From Sphingobacterium daejeonense (GTDB lineage Bacteria; Bacteroidota; Bacteroidia; Sphingobacteriales; Sphingobacteriaceae), in the NCBI RefSeq assembly GCF_901472535.1, contig NZ_LR590470.1, positions 3,658,001 to 3,722,000 on the forward strand: 64,000 nt of DNA, written 5' to 3'. The notes below the pieces were generated by a model. It was not told the origin of the DNA and searched no databases. It saw only the letters and a list, made by a program, of their open reading frames with translations. Position numbers and translations under genes: made by a program. Of the stretch, positions 31,200 to 41,399 are shown in pieces (positions within the stretch are counted from its first letter, which is position 1; each line of letters opens with the position of its first letter).

Positions 31200-32577
31200 A
31201 TGCTCCAGAACTTCAAATCCAATAAAATATATTATCTAAGCACGATGGCCTTGGCAGGTCCGGTTGTGATTTCACAGCTTGGGCATACCTTGGTGCAGAC
31301 TGCAGATACTATTATTGTTGGCCAATTCGCAGGTACGATTTCATTAGCAGCTGTTTCATTGGTGCACTCCGTTTTTATGGTTGTGTTGGTAATTGGGTTA
31401 GGTATTGCCTACGGACTTACCCCTCTGATTGCTCAAGAAAACGGAAGACATAATTTTAAGGAATGTGCTCAATTATTGTCGAATAGCTTCTGGTTGAATC
31501 TGGTCTCAGGAATATTATTGTTCCTATTTGTTTACTATGGTTCCATGTATGCCATGCAGCATGCAGATCAAGATCCATTGGTGGTAGAAACTGCGAAACC
31601 CTATCTGTTTATATTGAGTTTATCAATTGTTCCTTTGATGATCTTCAATACGTTTAAACAATTTGCTGAAGGCTTAGGTTTTACAAAACAGGCCATGAAT
31701 ATTACGATTTGGGGAAATGTATTGAACGTAATCATAGCAGTCATTCTTGTAAAGGGTATGTTCGGTATTGAACCTATGGGGGTAAGAGGTGTTGGTATTG
31801 CCACACTGATTGACCGTATTGTGATGATGGCAGTGATGGCATGGTATGTATTGAATTCTGTGAATTTCAAAAGGTATATCCAACATTTTTCTGTTAAGTT
31901 CATCGATTTTGATAGCGTAAAAAAAATATTGAAGATCGGTGCTCCCGTAGCTATGCAATATGTATTTTGAGATTGGGGCATTCGCAGGTGCAGCATTGAT
32001 TGCTGGAAAGATTGGCGCCATTGAACAAGCAGCACACCAAACTGCGATTACTCTTGCTGCAATGACCTATATGATGGCAAGTGGGATTGCTTCTGCTGCA
32101 ACCATCAAAGTAGGAAATGCCTATGGCAACAAAAACTTCTTTAGACTTCAAAAGTTTGCTACCGTATCCTACCATCTTGTACTGGTATTTATGATAATTT
32201 GTGCGATTATATTTGCTGTCTTCAATCAATATTTACCATACATAATTACCAAGGATAAAGAAGTAATTGTGATGGCTGCCCAGTTGTTAATCATTGCTGG
32301 GATGTTTCAATTGTTTGATGGAACTCAAGTCGTGGGGTTGGGAACTTTGAGAGGAATGGGTGATGTGAATATCCCTACCTTTATTACGTTCTTTGCTTAT
32401 TGGGTAGTGGGATTACCGATTGCTTATGTATTGGGCATTACGCTGAACATAGGGGTCAAAGGAATCTGGTATGGACTAACCTTAGGACTTTTAACCTCAT
32501 CCATTCTTCTATATTTTAGATATCGTTATATGGTTCAAAAGAAATTACCTAGAAACCAAGTTTTGGTTCAGGGGTAA
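31200..32577 (+). CDS. MATE-family multidrug efflux transporter (one frame break)
   Basis: MATE transporters expel cationic drugs and metabolites in exchange for Na+ or H+. The product has the expected 12 hydrophobic helices in two halves, with LAGPVVISQLGHTLVQTADTI near the N-terminus and the NorM-type GLGFTKQAMNI and GTLRGMGDVNIPTF motifs. One extra T near 31968 breaks the frame at MQYVF. When it is removed, the protein reads MQYVFEIGAFAGAA. The total is about 459 aa. The start is taken at the ATG at 31200 (MLQNFKSNK), after a good -7 element. Confidence 0.93.
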
Positions 32578-32585
32578 TAAAAAAG

Positions 32586-32620
32586 AAAACGGCTTAGGAA
32601 ATCCTAAGCCGTTTTTCTTT
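32586..32620. terminator. Bidirectional terminator between the MATE and E2 genes
   Basis: AAAACGGCTTAGG pairs with CCTAAGCCGTTTT around a short AAAT loop, and T-runs follow on both strands. Confidence 0.88.
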
Positions 32621-32631
32621 TTTATCTTGAA

Positions 32632-34053
32632 TTATATAACTCTTTCAGAGTCCCAATTTTCTAAATAATCTGCTACTCTACGGATGAATTGTCCTCCAAG
32701 TGCTCCATCAATTACACGATGGTCATAAGACATAGAAATATACATCATGTGTCTAACAGCAATTACATCACCGAATTCTGTTTCCAAAACTGCAGGTTTC
32801 TTCTTAATAGTACCAACTGCTAAAATTGCAGCTTGAGGTTGATTAATAATCGGCATCCCGAATATGTTTCCAAAGGCTCCAATATTAGTAAAGGTGAAGG
32901 TTCCTCCTTGGGTATCATCAGGTTTCAATTTATTTCCCCTAGAACGATTAGCTAAATCATTCACAGATCTTGAAATCCCTGTTAAGCTCAATTGATCTAC
33001 ATTCTTGATGACTGGAACTATCAGATTTCCTGATGGCAATGCTGTGGCCATCCCTATATTAATGTTTTTCTTGCGAATAATATTGTAGCCGTCTACCGAA
33101 ACATTAACCATTGGAAAGTCTTTAATAGCTTTGGCTATTGCTTCAATGAAAAGTGGTGTAAAAGTTATGTTTTCACCTTCAGATTTCTTATAAGCATCCT
33201 TTACTTTATTTCTCCAATTCACCAGGTTCGTAACATCGGCTTCAACTACAGAAAAAACATGTGGCGAAGTTTTAACACTGTTGACCATGTGGTCAGCAAT
33301 TAATCTACGCATACGGTCCATTTCAATAATCTCAGAATCGCCATTGCTGCTCTTTACTACTTGAGCAGGCGGAGTCTGTATAGCTTCTTGTTTTTCAACC
33401 TTAGGTTGATGAATTTCCTCTTCGACTGGAGATGCAGGCTTAGGAATTTGAACACCTTTGTTTTTTTCAAGGAAATTCAGAACATCCTGTTTCGTTACTC
33501 TGCCTTCCCCACCGGTCCCAGGAATGCTATCCAACTCTTGTTGGGATATACCTTCTTGTTGAGCAATATTTCTCACCAATGGAGAATAGAATCGTAGACC
33601 TGAATTGATTTGTTGATGATTCTCTTGGAAAGATGGTCTTTCGGCAACCTGATCAATTCCTGGAATTTGTTCTTCAGAAGATTGAACAGATTCTTGTGTA
33701 CTTTCTTCTGATATATTTCCCTCAGCTGCTGGTTCTGAATGATTGTTTTCAGCTTCATTTTCAACATGCTCCTCGTGTTGAGGGGCTTGTTCTTGATGGT
33801 CAGCTTCAGGACCGTCAACCTCGATCAATGCGATGACATCACCAACTTGTACTACTTGATTTTCTTCGAACAATCTTTCTTTAAGAATACCAGAAACTGG
33901 CGATGGGACTTCAGAATCGACCTTATCGGTAGCAAGTTCAACCACCGCATCATCTTCATCGATTTGATCTCCAACCTGCTTTACCCATTTGGTCAATGTC
34001 GCTTCTGACACGCTCTCTCCCATCTTGGGTAACAATAGTTTATATATAGCCAT
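32632..34053 (-). CDS. 2-oxo acid dehydrogenase complex E2 (dihydrolipoamide acyltransferase)
   Basis: E2 is the acyl-transferring core of the pyruvate, 2-oxoglutarate or branched-chain dehydrogenase complexes. The N-terminal lipoyl domain has the lipoyl lysine in VELATDKVDSEVPS. A long acidic/glutamine-rich linker follows (about residues 85-155), then the peripheral-subunit-binding domain with SPLVRNIAQQEGISQ and GGEGRVTKQDV. The catalytic domain ends in the active-site SYDHRVIDGALGG with the conserved His and Asp. The total is 473 aa. The single lipoyl domain and the LLPKMGESVSEATL start fit the branched-chain/2-oxoglutarate type, but substrate class is not certain. It follows cinA. Confidence 0.93.
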   Translation of the reverse strand: MAIYKLLLPKMGESVSEATLTKWVKQVGDQIDEDDAVVELATDKVDSEVPSPVSGILKERLFEENQVVQVGDVIALIEVDGPEADHQEQAPQHEEHVENEAENNHSEPAAEGNISEESTQESVQSSEEQIPGIDQVAERPSFQENHQQINSGLRFYSPLVRNIAQQEGISQQELDSIPGTGGEGRVTKQDVLNFLEKNKGVQIPKPASPVEEEIHQPKVEKQEAIQTPPAQVVKSSNGDSEIIEMDRMRRLIADHMVNSVKTSPHVFSVVEADVTNLVNWRNKVKDAYKKSEGENITFTPLFIEAIAKAIKDFPMVNVSVDGYNIIRKKNINIGMATALPSGNLIVPVIKNVDQLSLTGISRSVNDLANRSRGNKLKPDDTQGGTFTFTNIGAFGNIFGMPIINQPQAAILAVGTIKKKPAVLETEFGDVIAVRHMMYISMSYDHRVIDGALGGQFIRRVADYLENWDSERVI

Positions 34054-34160
34054 CTATAATTATTTGGATTGTTAGATTACTAAGTTAAATATTTATACTT
34101 ACTTGACAAGTGAACAAAATTAAATATTTTGCAGGATATACTGAACAAAATAACATTCTG

Positions 34161-35411
34161 TCAATTCTGGAGTTCTGCTTGATATAAGTTCCATAGCATC
34201 AGGAATGCCTGAGCTGTAGTGCGTTCAATATTAATTAGCCTGTCGTGATGAAAATGAAATAACTTCGTTTTCACTTCATTTTTCCCAGCTACAGCAACCC
34301 ACACTGTCCCTACTAGCTTTTCAGGTGTACCACCATCTGGTCCAGCAATCCCACTTGTTGCTATGGCATAATCCACATTCAATAGTTGTTTTACACCATT
34401 TGCCATCTGAATTACCGTTTCCTCGCTAACAGCACCATGCGCTTTTAAGGTTTCTATAGATACACCCAACACACCTTCCTTAACTTCATTCGCATAAGAA
34501 ACAACAGCACCTTGAAACATTTTGCTAGATCCTGGAATTTCTGTAATCAATCTGGAAATATTACCTCCTGTACAACTTTCTGCAGTTGCCAATGTAAGTT
34601 TATGGTCTGAAAAACTACGAACAATTACTTCTTCAAAACTAACATCTTCAGTAGCCACTACTGTAGGTCCAATACGTTCCACAAATTTATTCTTCCATTC
34701 CTCAGCTTCAACTTCAAGGGCATCGATATCCTTCCCTGTTAATGTCAGTCGCAATCTTACAAGACCAATTTTTGGTAGGTATGCCAGGTGAACATGATTA
34801 GGAAAAGTGTTTTCGATTTCTGCGATATGTTCTGCTAAATGCGATTCGCCAATTCCAACGGTTAGGATATATTTATTAACAACTTTTTCCTCGGTCTGAA
34901 ATTCTTTAAGTTTTGGCAAGACTCGGAAAGTCATTAAGTTTTTCATTTCAAAAGGAACCCCAGGAAGGAAAATGTAGACCTTTTGATCGTGTTCTACCCA
35001 CATGCCAGGTGCAGTGCCCCAGTCATTGAATAAAACCTCACAATTAGCCAACACCTGTGCCTGTCCTTTATTGATATCTGGCATCGTTCTATTAAACCGC
35101 TGAAAAATCTGTTGAACATGGTCCATCACATCTTGGTTAAACACCAGATCAGTATGGAAGAATTTTGCTGCAGTGAATTTAGTGACATCATCTTTGGTAG
35201 GACCTAATCCACCTGTACAAATAATAATATCTGCACGCGACCCTGCATCTGCCAGTGCAGACAAAATATGATCTTCAGTATCTGTAATAGAAGTGATTTG
35301 TTGTATTTGAATTTGCTGGGCAAATAACTCTTGGGCAATCCAGGCTGAATTGGTATCCACAATCTGTCCAAGCAAGATCTCATCACCAATGGTAATAATT
35401 TCAGCTTTCAT
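34161..35411 (-). CDS. cinA: CinA-like protein with nicotinamide-nucleotide amidase domain
   Basis: CinA proteins combine an N-terminal molybdopterin-binding (MoaB-like) domain with a C-terminal PncC amidase that converts NMN to nicotinate mononucleotide. The first half has ITIGDEILLGQIVDTNSAW and CTGGLGPTKDDVT. The second half has the PncC landmarks TAESCTGGNISRLIT with the catalytic serine, and ATSGIAGPDGGTPEK. The frame is intact over 416 aa, the usual length. It lies 23 bp after lptD and 107 bp before the E2 gene on the same strand. Confidence 0.95.
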   Translation of the reverse strand: MKAEIITIGDEILLGQIVDTNSAWIAQELFAQQIQIQQITSITDTEDHILSALADAGSRADIIICTGGLGPTKDDVTKFTAAKFFHTDLVFNQDVMDHVQQIFQRFNRTMPDINKGQAQVLANCEVLFNDWGTAPGMWVEHDQKVYIFLPGVPFEMKNLMTFRVLPKLKEFQTEEKVVNKYILTVGIGESHLAEHIAEIENTFPNHVHLAYLPKIGLVRLRLTLTGKDIDALEVEAEEWKNKFVERIGPTVVATEDVSFEEVIVRSFSDHKLTLATAESCTGGNISRLITEIPGSSKMFQGAVVSYANEVKEGVLGVSIETLKAHGAVSEETVIQMANGVKQLLNVDYAIATSGIAGPDGGTPEKLVGTVWVAVAGKNEVKTKLFHFHHDRLINIERTTAQAFLMLWNLYQAELQN

Positions 35412-35434
35412 AGATATCGTATTATTTAGAGCTT

Positions 35435-38099
35435 TTAATATGTGAAATGGCTCTGTCTCTTGGTTAATTTTAAATCCTGCAAAATCGATGCTTTTGCTCG
35501 AATGGTGATGTTATAACTCTTATATCTTCCAAATGGCACCCAACCTACCGACATATCCCAACAGTGTAGGTCACGATAGATACTGATCTGACTCATGGAA
35601 GCTTCTTTTTGCACAAAGTCATATCCTGTGTTGAATTGAACTTTCCATTTCGGGGTTACATTGAAATCACCATGTACATTTACTGTACTTGTAATTCTAG
35701 TTTCCATCTGCATTCTTTCACGGCTGAAAACCTGGTTATAGTTCATGCTGAAGGATCCCGCTAAATTCCAAGGAATATTGAAATCTACGAATGCATTTGG
35801 ATCAGTACTGATTCTTGCTAATGCTTGTGCCTGCTCAGGCGTAAGGTTAGGCATAGAACTACGTAAGGAATCTATATTTTCACTTCGATTTTCATTTGCC
35901 TTAGGGTTTAAGCTATAATCAAATGATAATCCAAAATTAGTCAATCGCGCTAATTTACCGTCTTTAATCGCAAAGCGATCAATTCTAGTACCGGTATACC
36001 TATCATAAGAATAAGGATCGAATGAACCATTAAAGTTGACATTTACTTTTTTGTCAAACAATGCTGTACGACCAGAGAAGCTAATTTGAGATAGTTTTAG
36101 TGAGTCGGCAGCAACATTATAATTTCCGCTAAAGGTCAAACCTTGAATAATCGGAACTTTCTTGACGCCAGTACCCGTAGTATCTTTATCATTTCCGGAT
36201 TTTAGCCTCTAAGTTATTATCAACTGAAAATCCTATCCCAAATGATTTGCCAGCCCCTGGAGTTCCATAAACTCCATTTTCGAAAATCGAATATCTTTTA
36301 TATACTCCATTTTCATCCGTAAAATCCCTGTAAAAATTATATCTAGGATCTGAGAAATCAGGCCTATAGTTAACATTAATAGATGGGGTAATGGTATGAC
36401 GCATGGCCTCAACCTTACCAATTTTTCTGTTCATCTGACCATAGATCTTGGTTGAAAGACCGGTAGATACAGAATAATCATAAGCCCGTTTGAAACCCTG
36501 CAAGGTATCTTTTACAGCCTTGAACCCATAAGGTTCATTGGTCAGCCTATTACGTACAGACTGAAGATACCAACGCTCGGTGTAATTAAATGAAGTATTG
36601 AATTGGAAATACTTCATCACATTTAAACTCAGACTTACTGGAATATTATGTTGGATACCATTTGTAAAATCGCGAATTGATTCTTTTCTGAACAATAAAG
36701 AATCTTTGGTTTGGATTCTGTTTTGACCTTGTAAGCTATAACCTACTGTAATTCTCTGATACCATTTTTGTTCACCAATACGATCTTTAGAATCAAATGG
36801 GTTAAAGGTAGCTACGTTTAAACTTATGGTAGGTAAATCTAAGGTTAAGTCTCCAGTTGAAAGGTTTTGGTCATGGGACATATTAGCTGTAAAATTCACC
36901 TTTCCATCTGCAAATACTTTTCCATAAGCAATTGATGAGCCCATCCTATTATTGATTGCTTCCATCGGATTATATTGTCCTGTTGTTGCAGCATTTCTAT
37001 AGGCATTACGAGAACCAAAATTTACCGAAGCTGAGAATGAAGTTCCTGGGTTGGCTTCTTGTCTTTGGCTATGGTTCCAGGTAAACCTGAAGTTCTTTTC
37101 GCGGCCAAAGCTGTCAGTACCTTCAACACCCTGAACATAAGATCCGTATTGAAGAGCAAAGTTACCGTTGAATTTATAATTTACTAAATATTGCGTTCTT
37201 ATATTCGCTTCCCAAGTACCTTTGGAATATAATGTTCCTCTAATTTCAGAATCCCAATAATCATTGAACGTAAGGTACCAGCCTAGGTCACGCATTGCGA
37301 AACCGCGGGCAGCGTCTTCACCAAATGATGGAAATAGAAATCCAGAACTCTTTTTATCCTGTTTAGGGAAAAAACCAAATGGAATAGCTAAGAATTTAAT
37401 TGGTATATTCTCGACAACTAAATAGGAAGGTCCTGCGATAATCTGTTTTTGAGTAATCACTCCTTTGGTAATCTGTATACCAAAGTGCGTATGAGGGTAA
37501 GGTAGATTACAGGTCGAATAGAGCCCTTGATATAGGGACATTTCATCATAGATGTTCTTTCTGACCTCACGTGCCTGGATATAACCCCCATCGACCTCAG
37601 TCATGACGCCAAAGGTTTTGGGCACTTGTGTTTTGTAATTATAGAGCAGGGAATCGACAGCAATTGGAGACTCTCCCGGCATAATAACCACTGGCCGTCC
37701 TACATATTTGCCATTATGGTCTATGACACCCGTTGCAAATAATACATTCGTATTTCTATCTAATCGGATGTAATCAGCTGCAAGTTCAAAACCTTCATAT
37801 TTTACCTTCGCGCCTTTATAGAGATGTAAAATATTCTTGCTAACTTCATTCCATGATGAGTCATTTGCGGTAATTGTTACTACCGTTTCAAGACCACTTT
37901 CATTATTCATATGAACGGTGTCTTGCCCATTAACATCTTTGAAATTATTTTTGGAAGTATCTGTAGGAATAGTATCTCTTTGAAGGGAATCTATTGTAAC
38001 ATTTTGATTGTTAGTATTAGGTCTTACCTGAGCATGAAGCACAGATAGCCCTACAAACAAAAACAGAACAGAAAGTAAAAAACAACTTAAGGCCTTCAA
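35435..38099 (-). CDS. lptD: LptD-like outer-membrane LPS assembly protein (one frame break)
   Basis: LptD inserts lipopolysaccharide into the outer leaflet. The signal peptide runs to about residue 24 (LSVLHAQVRP). The OstA-like N-terminal part includes LELAADYIRLD-type strands (YEGFELAADYIRL, YVGRPVVIM). The conserved IPIKFLAIPFGFFPKQDKKS and SSGFLFPSFGEDAARGF are typical of the Bacteroidota LptD. The remaining ~600 residues are beta-barrel strands ending HFTY. One break near 36195 joins the two parts. The total is about 888 aa. It is divergent from two amidase genes. Confidence 0.9.
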
Positions 38100-38146
38100 A
38101 ATGAAATATGAATGTTATTTTTGTGCTAATTTTAAACTCTTGTTGG

Positions 38147-38154
38147 CAAAAATA
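38147..38154 (-). promoter_or_regulatory. -7 element (TATTTTTG) of lptD
   Basis: On the minus strand TATTTTTG lies about 48 bp before the lptD start and fits the Bacteroidota consensus. Confidence 0.5.
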
Positions 38155-38243
38155 GTCAAAAATCAATAACAACGATTAGGTTTTTGATAAAGTTCACCAT
38201 ATTTAACAGTTTAATCAACAATGTTGCTGGCAAGACTTAAATA

Positions 38244-39150
38244 ATGACGTTAACTATGCATTTTAATAAATCTACAAAAATTAGCTTAGCAGTATTCGCA
38301 ATCCTTCTACCTACGATTTTCTTCAGCAGTTTAGTCAATTCTCAAGAGAAAGAAAATCAGGACAATACCACTTCACAAACCACTCAAAATAATAAAGCAT
38401 TTAAATTGGTCGTTATCGACCCGGGACATGGTGGAAGAATACCAGGAGCTTATGGAAGTATTTCTGCCGAAAAAGACATTGTGTTACAAGTAAGCAAGAA
38501 ATTAAAAGAAGCTATAGAAAAAGAAATGCCCGGTGTAAAGGCGATGTTGACAAGAGATACCGATATTGATGTTCCTTTTCACGAAAGAACAGCATTAGCG
38601 AATAAAAACCATGCTGATCTTTTTATTTCCATTCACTGCAATTCAGCGAATTCAGAAAAAAGAGTACGTGGGAAAAATGGCAAGTATGTAACTCAAACAA
38701 TCCGTAGACCGCAAGTTAGTGGAACGGAAACTTTTGTTTGCGGTTTTAACAGGTTGCAAAAAAGGTGAATCAGAAGTTGCCGTAAGGGAGAATGCCGATA
38801 TTTTATTCGAAGAGAATTATCAAGAGAATTATGGTGGCTTTGATCCGAATGATCCATCCACCTATATCATTTTCTCCTTGATGAAAAGGACTTACAGAGA
38901 TAAGAGCATTCGTTTTGCAACTTATATTCAAAACGAGTATGTGAAAAAAGGAAGGTCTAATCGTGGTGTACAAGAATTATCATTAGCGGTTCTTGCTTCC
39001 GCAGCAATGCCAGCAGTACTTACAGAGATCGGATTTATCTCAAATCCCGATGAAGAGAAATTTATGTTGTCAGAAAATGGACAAGCAGAGATTGTGGGCA
39101 ACCTAGTTGATGCCATAAAACATTATAAAACCAGTACTGGTTTACAATAA
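38244..39150 (+). CDS. N-acetylmuramoyl-L-alanine amidase, copy 1 (one frame break)
   Basis: This is a zinc amidase of the Amidase_3 (AmiC) family, which cleaves the bond between MurNAc and the stem peptide. A signal anchor (AVFAILLPTIFFSSL) precedes the catalytic domain. The zinc ligands are visible: His in VVIDPGHGGRIPG, His in HADLFISIHCNS, and the catalytic Glu in AVLTEIGFISNPDEEKF. One base error near 38750 breaks the frame between SGTETFVCGF and the following KKGESEVAV. The total is about 302 aa. It is followed 10 bp later by a second amidase of the same architecture. Confidence 0.92.
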
Positions 39151-39160
39151 GGTATAGAAT

Positions 39161-40064
39161 TTGTTAGAAAACAGAAACAAAAAGGATAAATTGAAAAATT
39201 TTATTAAAACGAAGAAGGTGTTTGGGAAAGTAAGTTTAGTAATAACCTGTGTTTCAGTCGTATTATTAGCGAGTTTTAAGCCGATTGATCCACAAGATGA
39301 TCAAGGGACTCAAAGAAAATTAAAAACAATCGTTCTAGATGCTGGACATGGAGGGCATGATTCAGGGGCAGTTGGACGACAATCAAAAGAAAAAGATATC
39401 GCCTTGCAAGTAGCCCTGAAACTTGGAAAAAAAATCCAAAAAGAATTCCCGGGGATTAAGGTCGTGTATACTCGTACAACAGATGTGTACCCGAAATTGT
39501 ATGAAAGACCTGCATTAGCTAATAAGCATCATGCAGATTTATTTATTTCTATCCACTGTAACTCAGGTGGCGCATCATCACGTCGAGTAAAAAAACAGTA
39601 GAGGGAGATATGTAACTCAACGTGTTTTAAATACCTCTGCTAAAGGTACAGAAACCTTGGTGCTGGGTTTTAGCCGTACAGGCGACCAAGATGTAGCTAT
39701 TCGTGAAAATGCTTCCATCCTAATGGAAGAAAACTACAAAGAAAACTACGGTGGTTTTGACCCTAAGGACCCTTCAACTTATATTGTGTTCTCCTTAATG
39801 AAAAGAAGATATAGAGAACAAAGCATTAAGTTAGCTTCTTATATGCAGGATCAATTCGCAGGATCGAACAGGACTGATAGAGGTGTCAAAGAACAATCAC
39901 TGGCAGTATTGGCGACAGCAGGAATGCCAGCAGTACTTACTGAAATTGGTTTTATTTCTAATCCCGACGAAGAAAGGTTCATGATGTCATCAGCAGGTCA
40001 AGAATCTATTGTAAATGATTTATTTAATGCTATAAATACATACCGAAAGAGTGTAGAAAAATAA
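39161..40064 (+). CDS. N-acetylmuramoyl-L-alanine amidase, copy 2 (one frame break)
   Basis: This is the tandem paralogue of the preceding amidase. A signal anchor (VSLVITCVSVVLLASF) is followed by the same zinc-site motifs: TIVLDAGHGGHDSGAV, HADLFISIHCNS and AVLTEIGFISNPDEERF. The frame appears to stop at 39601 in RRVKKQ. A one-base change there restores GRYVTQRVLNTSAKGTETL, which matches the first copy at this place. The start is uncertain: a TTG at 39161 and a TTG near 39191 are both possible, and no ATG opens the frame. The total is about 300 aa. Confidence 0.9.
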
Positions 40065-40121
40065 ACTTTTTTCTTAAATTGGCGGTAGAAATAAAGTAAA
40101 CACTATATAACTAGGGTAATT

Positions 40122-41069
40122 TTGAAAATATCTAACGAAACTAAAGTCGGAGCATTAACCAGTATTGCTATTGCTATATTATTTATTGGCTACAGTTTCC
40201 TTAAAGGAAACAATGTATTTAGCAGCGAAAATACTTTTTATACCGAATATGATAATGTTGACGGACTAGCGGTTTCTAAACCTGTTTTGGTCAGCGGATT
40301 TCAGATTGGTAGAGTCTCCGACCTTACTCTACAGCCAAATGGAAAAATCAGAACAGAATTTAAGATTAAAAATGAATACGATATTCCATCCAATACCGTC
40401 GCTAGAATTGTAAGTGCCGACCTTTTGGGAAGTAAAGCAATTGTATTCGAACTTGGAAACAGTACAACTATGGCCAGAAATGGAGATCCTCTCCTTTCGG
40501 ATGTACAAGCCAACCTGATGGAAAAAGTAGAACCTCTACAAAAGAAAATCGAAAACTTAGTGGTAAAACTCGATTCCGTACTATCTGGTGTAAACTCTGT
40601 ATTGGACGAGAACTTTCAACGTGACTTCAAAAGCAGCGTTCATAGTATTTCAGTTTCTTTGAAAAATCTTGAAAAGATCACTGGTGATGTAGATGGATTG
40701 ATGGGTGCCGAGAAAAATCGCTTGAGTAAGATTCTTTCAAATATGGAGTCCATTACCATGAACTTCAAAAACAATAATGAAAAAATCAATTCTATATTAG
40801 CGAATTTGGACAACCTTTCAGATGACCTTTCTAAAACTGAAATCAAAGCTACAGTGGACAATGCTAATCAAGCCATGAAAGATGTGATGGAAATCACCAA
40901 TAAAATCAATACAGGCGAAGGTTCTTTAAGCCAATTGATTCATGATGAGAAATTGTACAATAACCTTACTAATGCCTCTGAAAGCTTGGATCAATTAGTA
41001 AAAGACCTGAAAGAAAACCCAGGGAAATATTTGAAAATCTCAATCTTTGGTAAGAAGGATACGAAGTAG
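40122..41069 (+). CDS. MlaD-like MCE-domain protein
   Basis: MCE proteins form hexameric rings that carry lipids across the periplasm. The product starts at a TTG (MKISNETKVGALTSI) and has one N-terminal membrane helix (LTSIAIAILFIGYSFL). The MCE domain (about residues 38-110) includes TEYDNVDGLAVSKPVLVSG and ARIVSADLLGSKAIVFELG. The C-terminal half (about residues 125-300) is helical with repeated heptads, as expected for the tube-forming region. The frame is intact over 315 aa. The ATPase and permease partners (MlaFE) are not in the window. It follows the amidases by 57 bp. Confidence 0.93.
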   Translation: MKISNETKVGALTSIAIAILFIGYSFLKGNNVFSSENTFYTEYDNVDGLAVSKPVLVSGFQIGRVSDLTLQPNGKIRTEFKIKNEYDIPSNTVARIVSADLLGSKAIVFELGNSTTMARNGDPLLSDVQANLMEKVEPLQKKIENLVVKLDSVLSGVNSVLDENFQRDFKSSVHSISVSLKNLEKITGDVDGLMGAEKNRLSKILSNMESITMNFKNNNEKINSILANLDNLSDDLSKTEIKATVDNANQAMKDVMEITNKINTGEGSLSQLIHDEKLYNNLTNASESLDQLVKDLKENPGKYLKISIFGKKDTK

Positions 41070-41072
41070 ATG

Positions 41073-41252
41073 TGGGATATGAGATGTGGGATGTGGGATA
41101 TGAGATGTGGGATGTGGGATATGAGATGTGGGATAGAAAGCGTATTAGCAAACGAAGTAGATGTGGGATATGAGATGTGAGATGTGAGATAGAAAGTGTA
41201 TTAGCAAACAAAGTAGATGTGGGATGTGGGATGTGAGATGGGGATGTGGGAT
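41073..41252 (+). repeat. Heptamer tandem repeat TGRGATR after the MCE-gene stop
   Basis: The first block (41073-41135) holds nine 7-bp units in a higher-order order TGGGATA-TGAGATG-TGGGATG. Two further blocks (41164-41191 and 41220-41252) are separated by 28-bp spacers, GAAAGCGTATTAGCAAACG and a near-identical copy. The spacers end in CGAAGTAGATG or CAAAGTAGATG, which is a copy of the last codons and stop of the MCE gene. There is no coding gene, although a 60-to-80-codon minus-strand frame passes through it by chance. Confidence 0.85.
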
Positions 41253-41323
41253 TGAAAGTGTTAATGAAGGTTGATTGATGAGGTGGGATAAGAGTTGGAA
41301 AGTAATTAAATAAACAAGATAAT
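41253..41323. other. Short AT-rich spacer before the terminator
   Basis: Together with the repeat block upstream and the terminator downstream, this fills the 330-bp gap between the MCE gene and the S9 peptidase gene. Nothing else is visible in it. Confidence 0.6.
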
Positions 41324-41360
41324 AAAATAAGGGTTCGGTGTGCCGAACCCTTATTTTATT
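41324..41360. terminator. Bidirectional terminator, perfect 15-bp stem
   Basis: AAAATAAGGGTTCGG (41324-41338) pairs with CCGAACCCTTATTTT (41343-41357) around a TGTG loop, with T-runs on both strands. It lies between the MCE gene and the convergent S9 peptidase gene. Confidence 0.9.
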
Positions 41361-41399
41361 TTAATCAGTATTGTGAATTTTAATCACTATTCTGTTCTA

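Noticed and set aside
40969..41211. 80-codon minus-strand frame with repeated SHISYPT-like residues
   Set aside because: It is a reading of the heptamer DNA repeat and part of the MCE gene, so its repetitiveness reflects the DNA and not a protein.
41073..41252. Possible CRISPR-like array with repeats and spacers
   Set aside because: The unit is 7 bp and the two spacers are near-identical, so it is a tandem repeat and not CRISPR. No cas genes are present.
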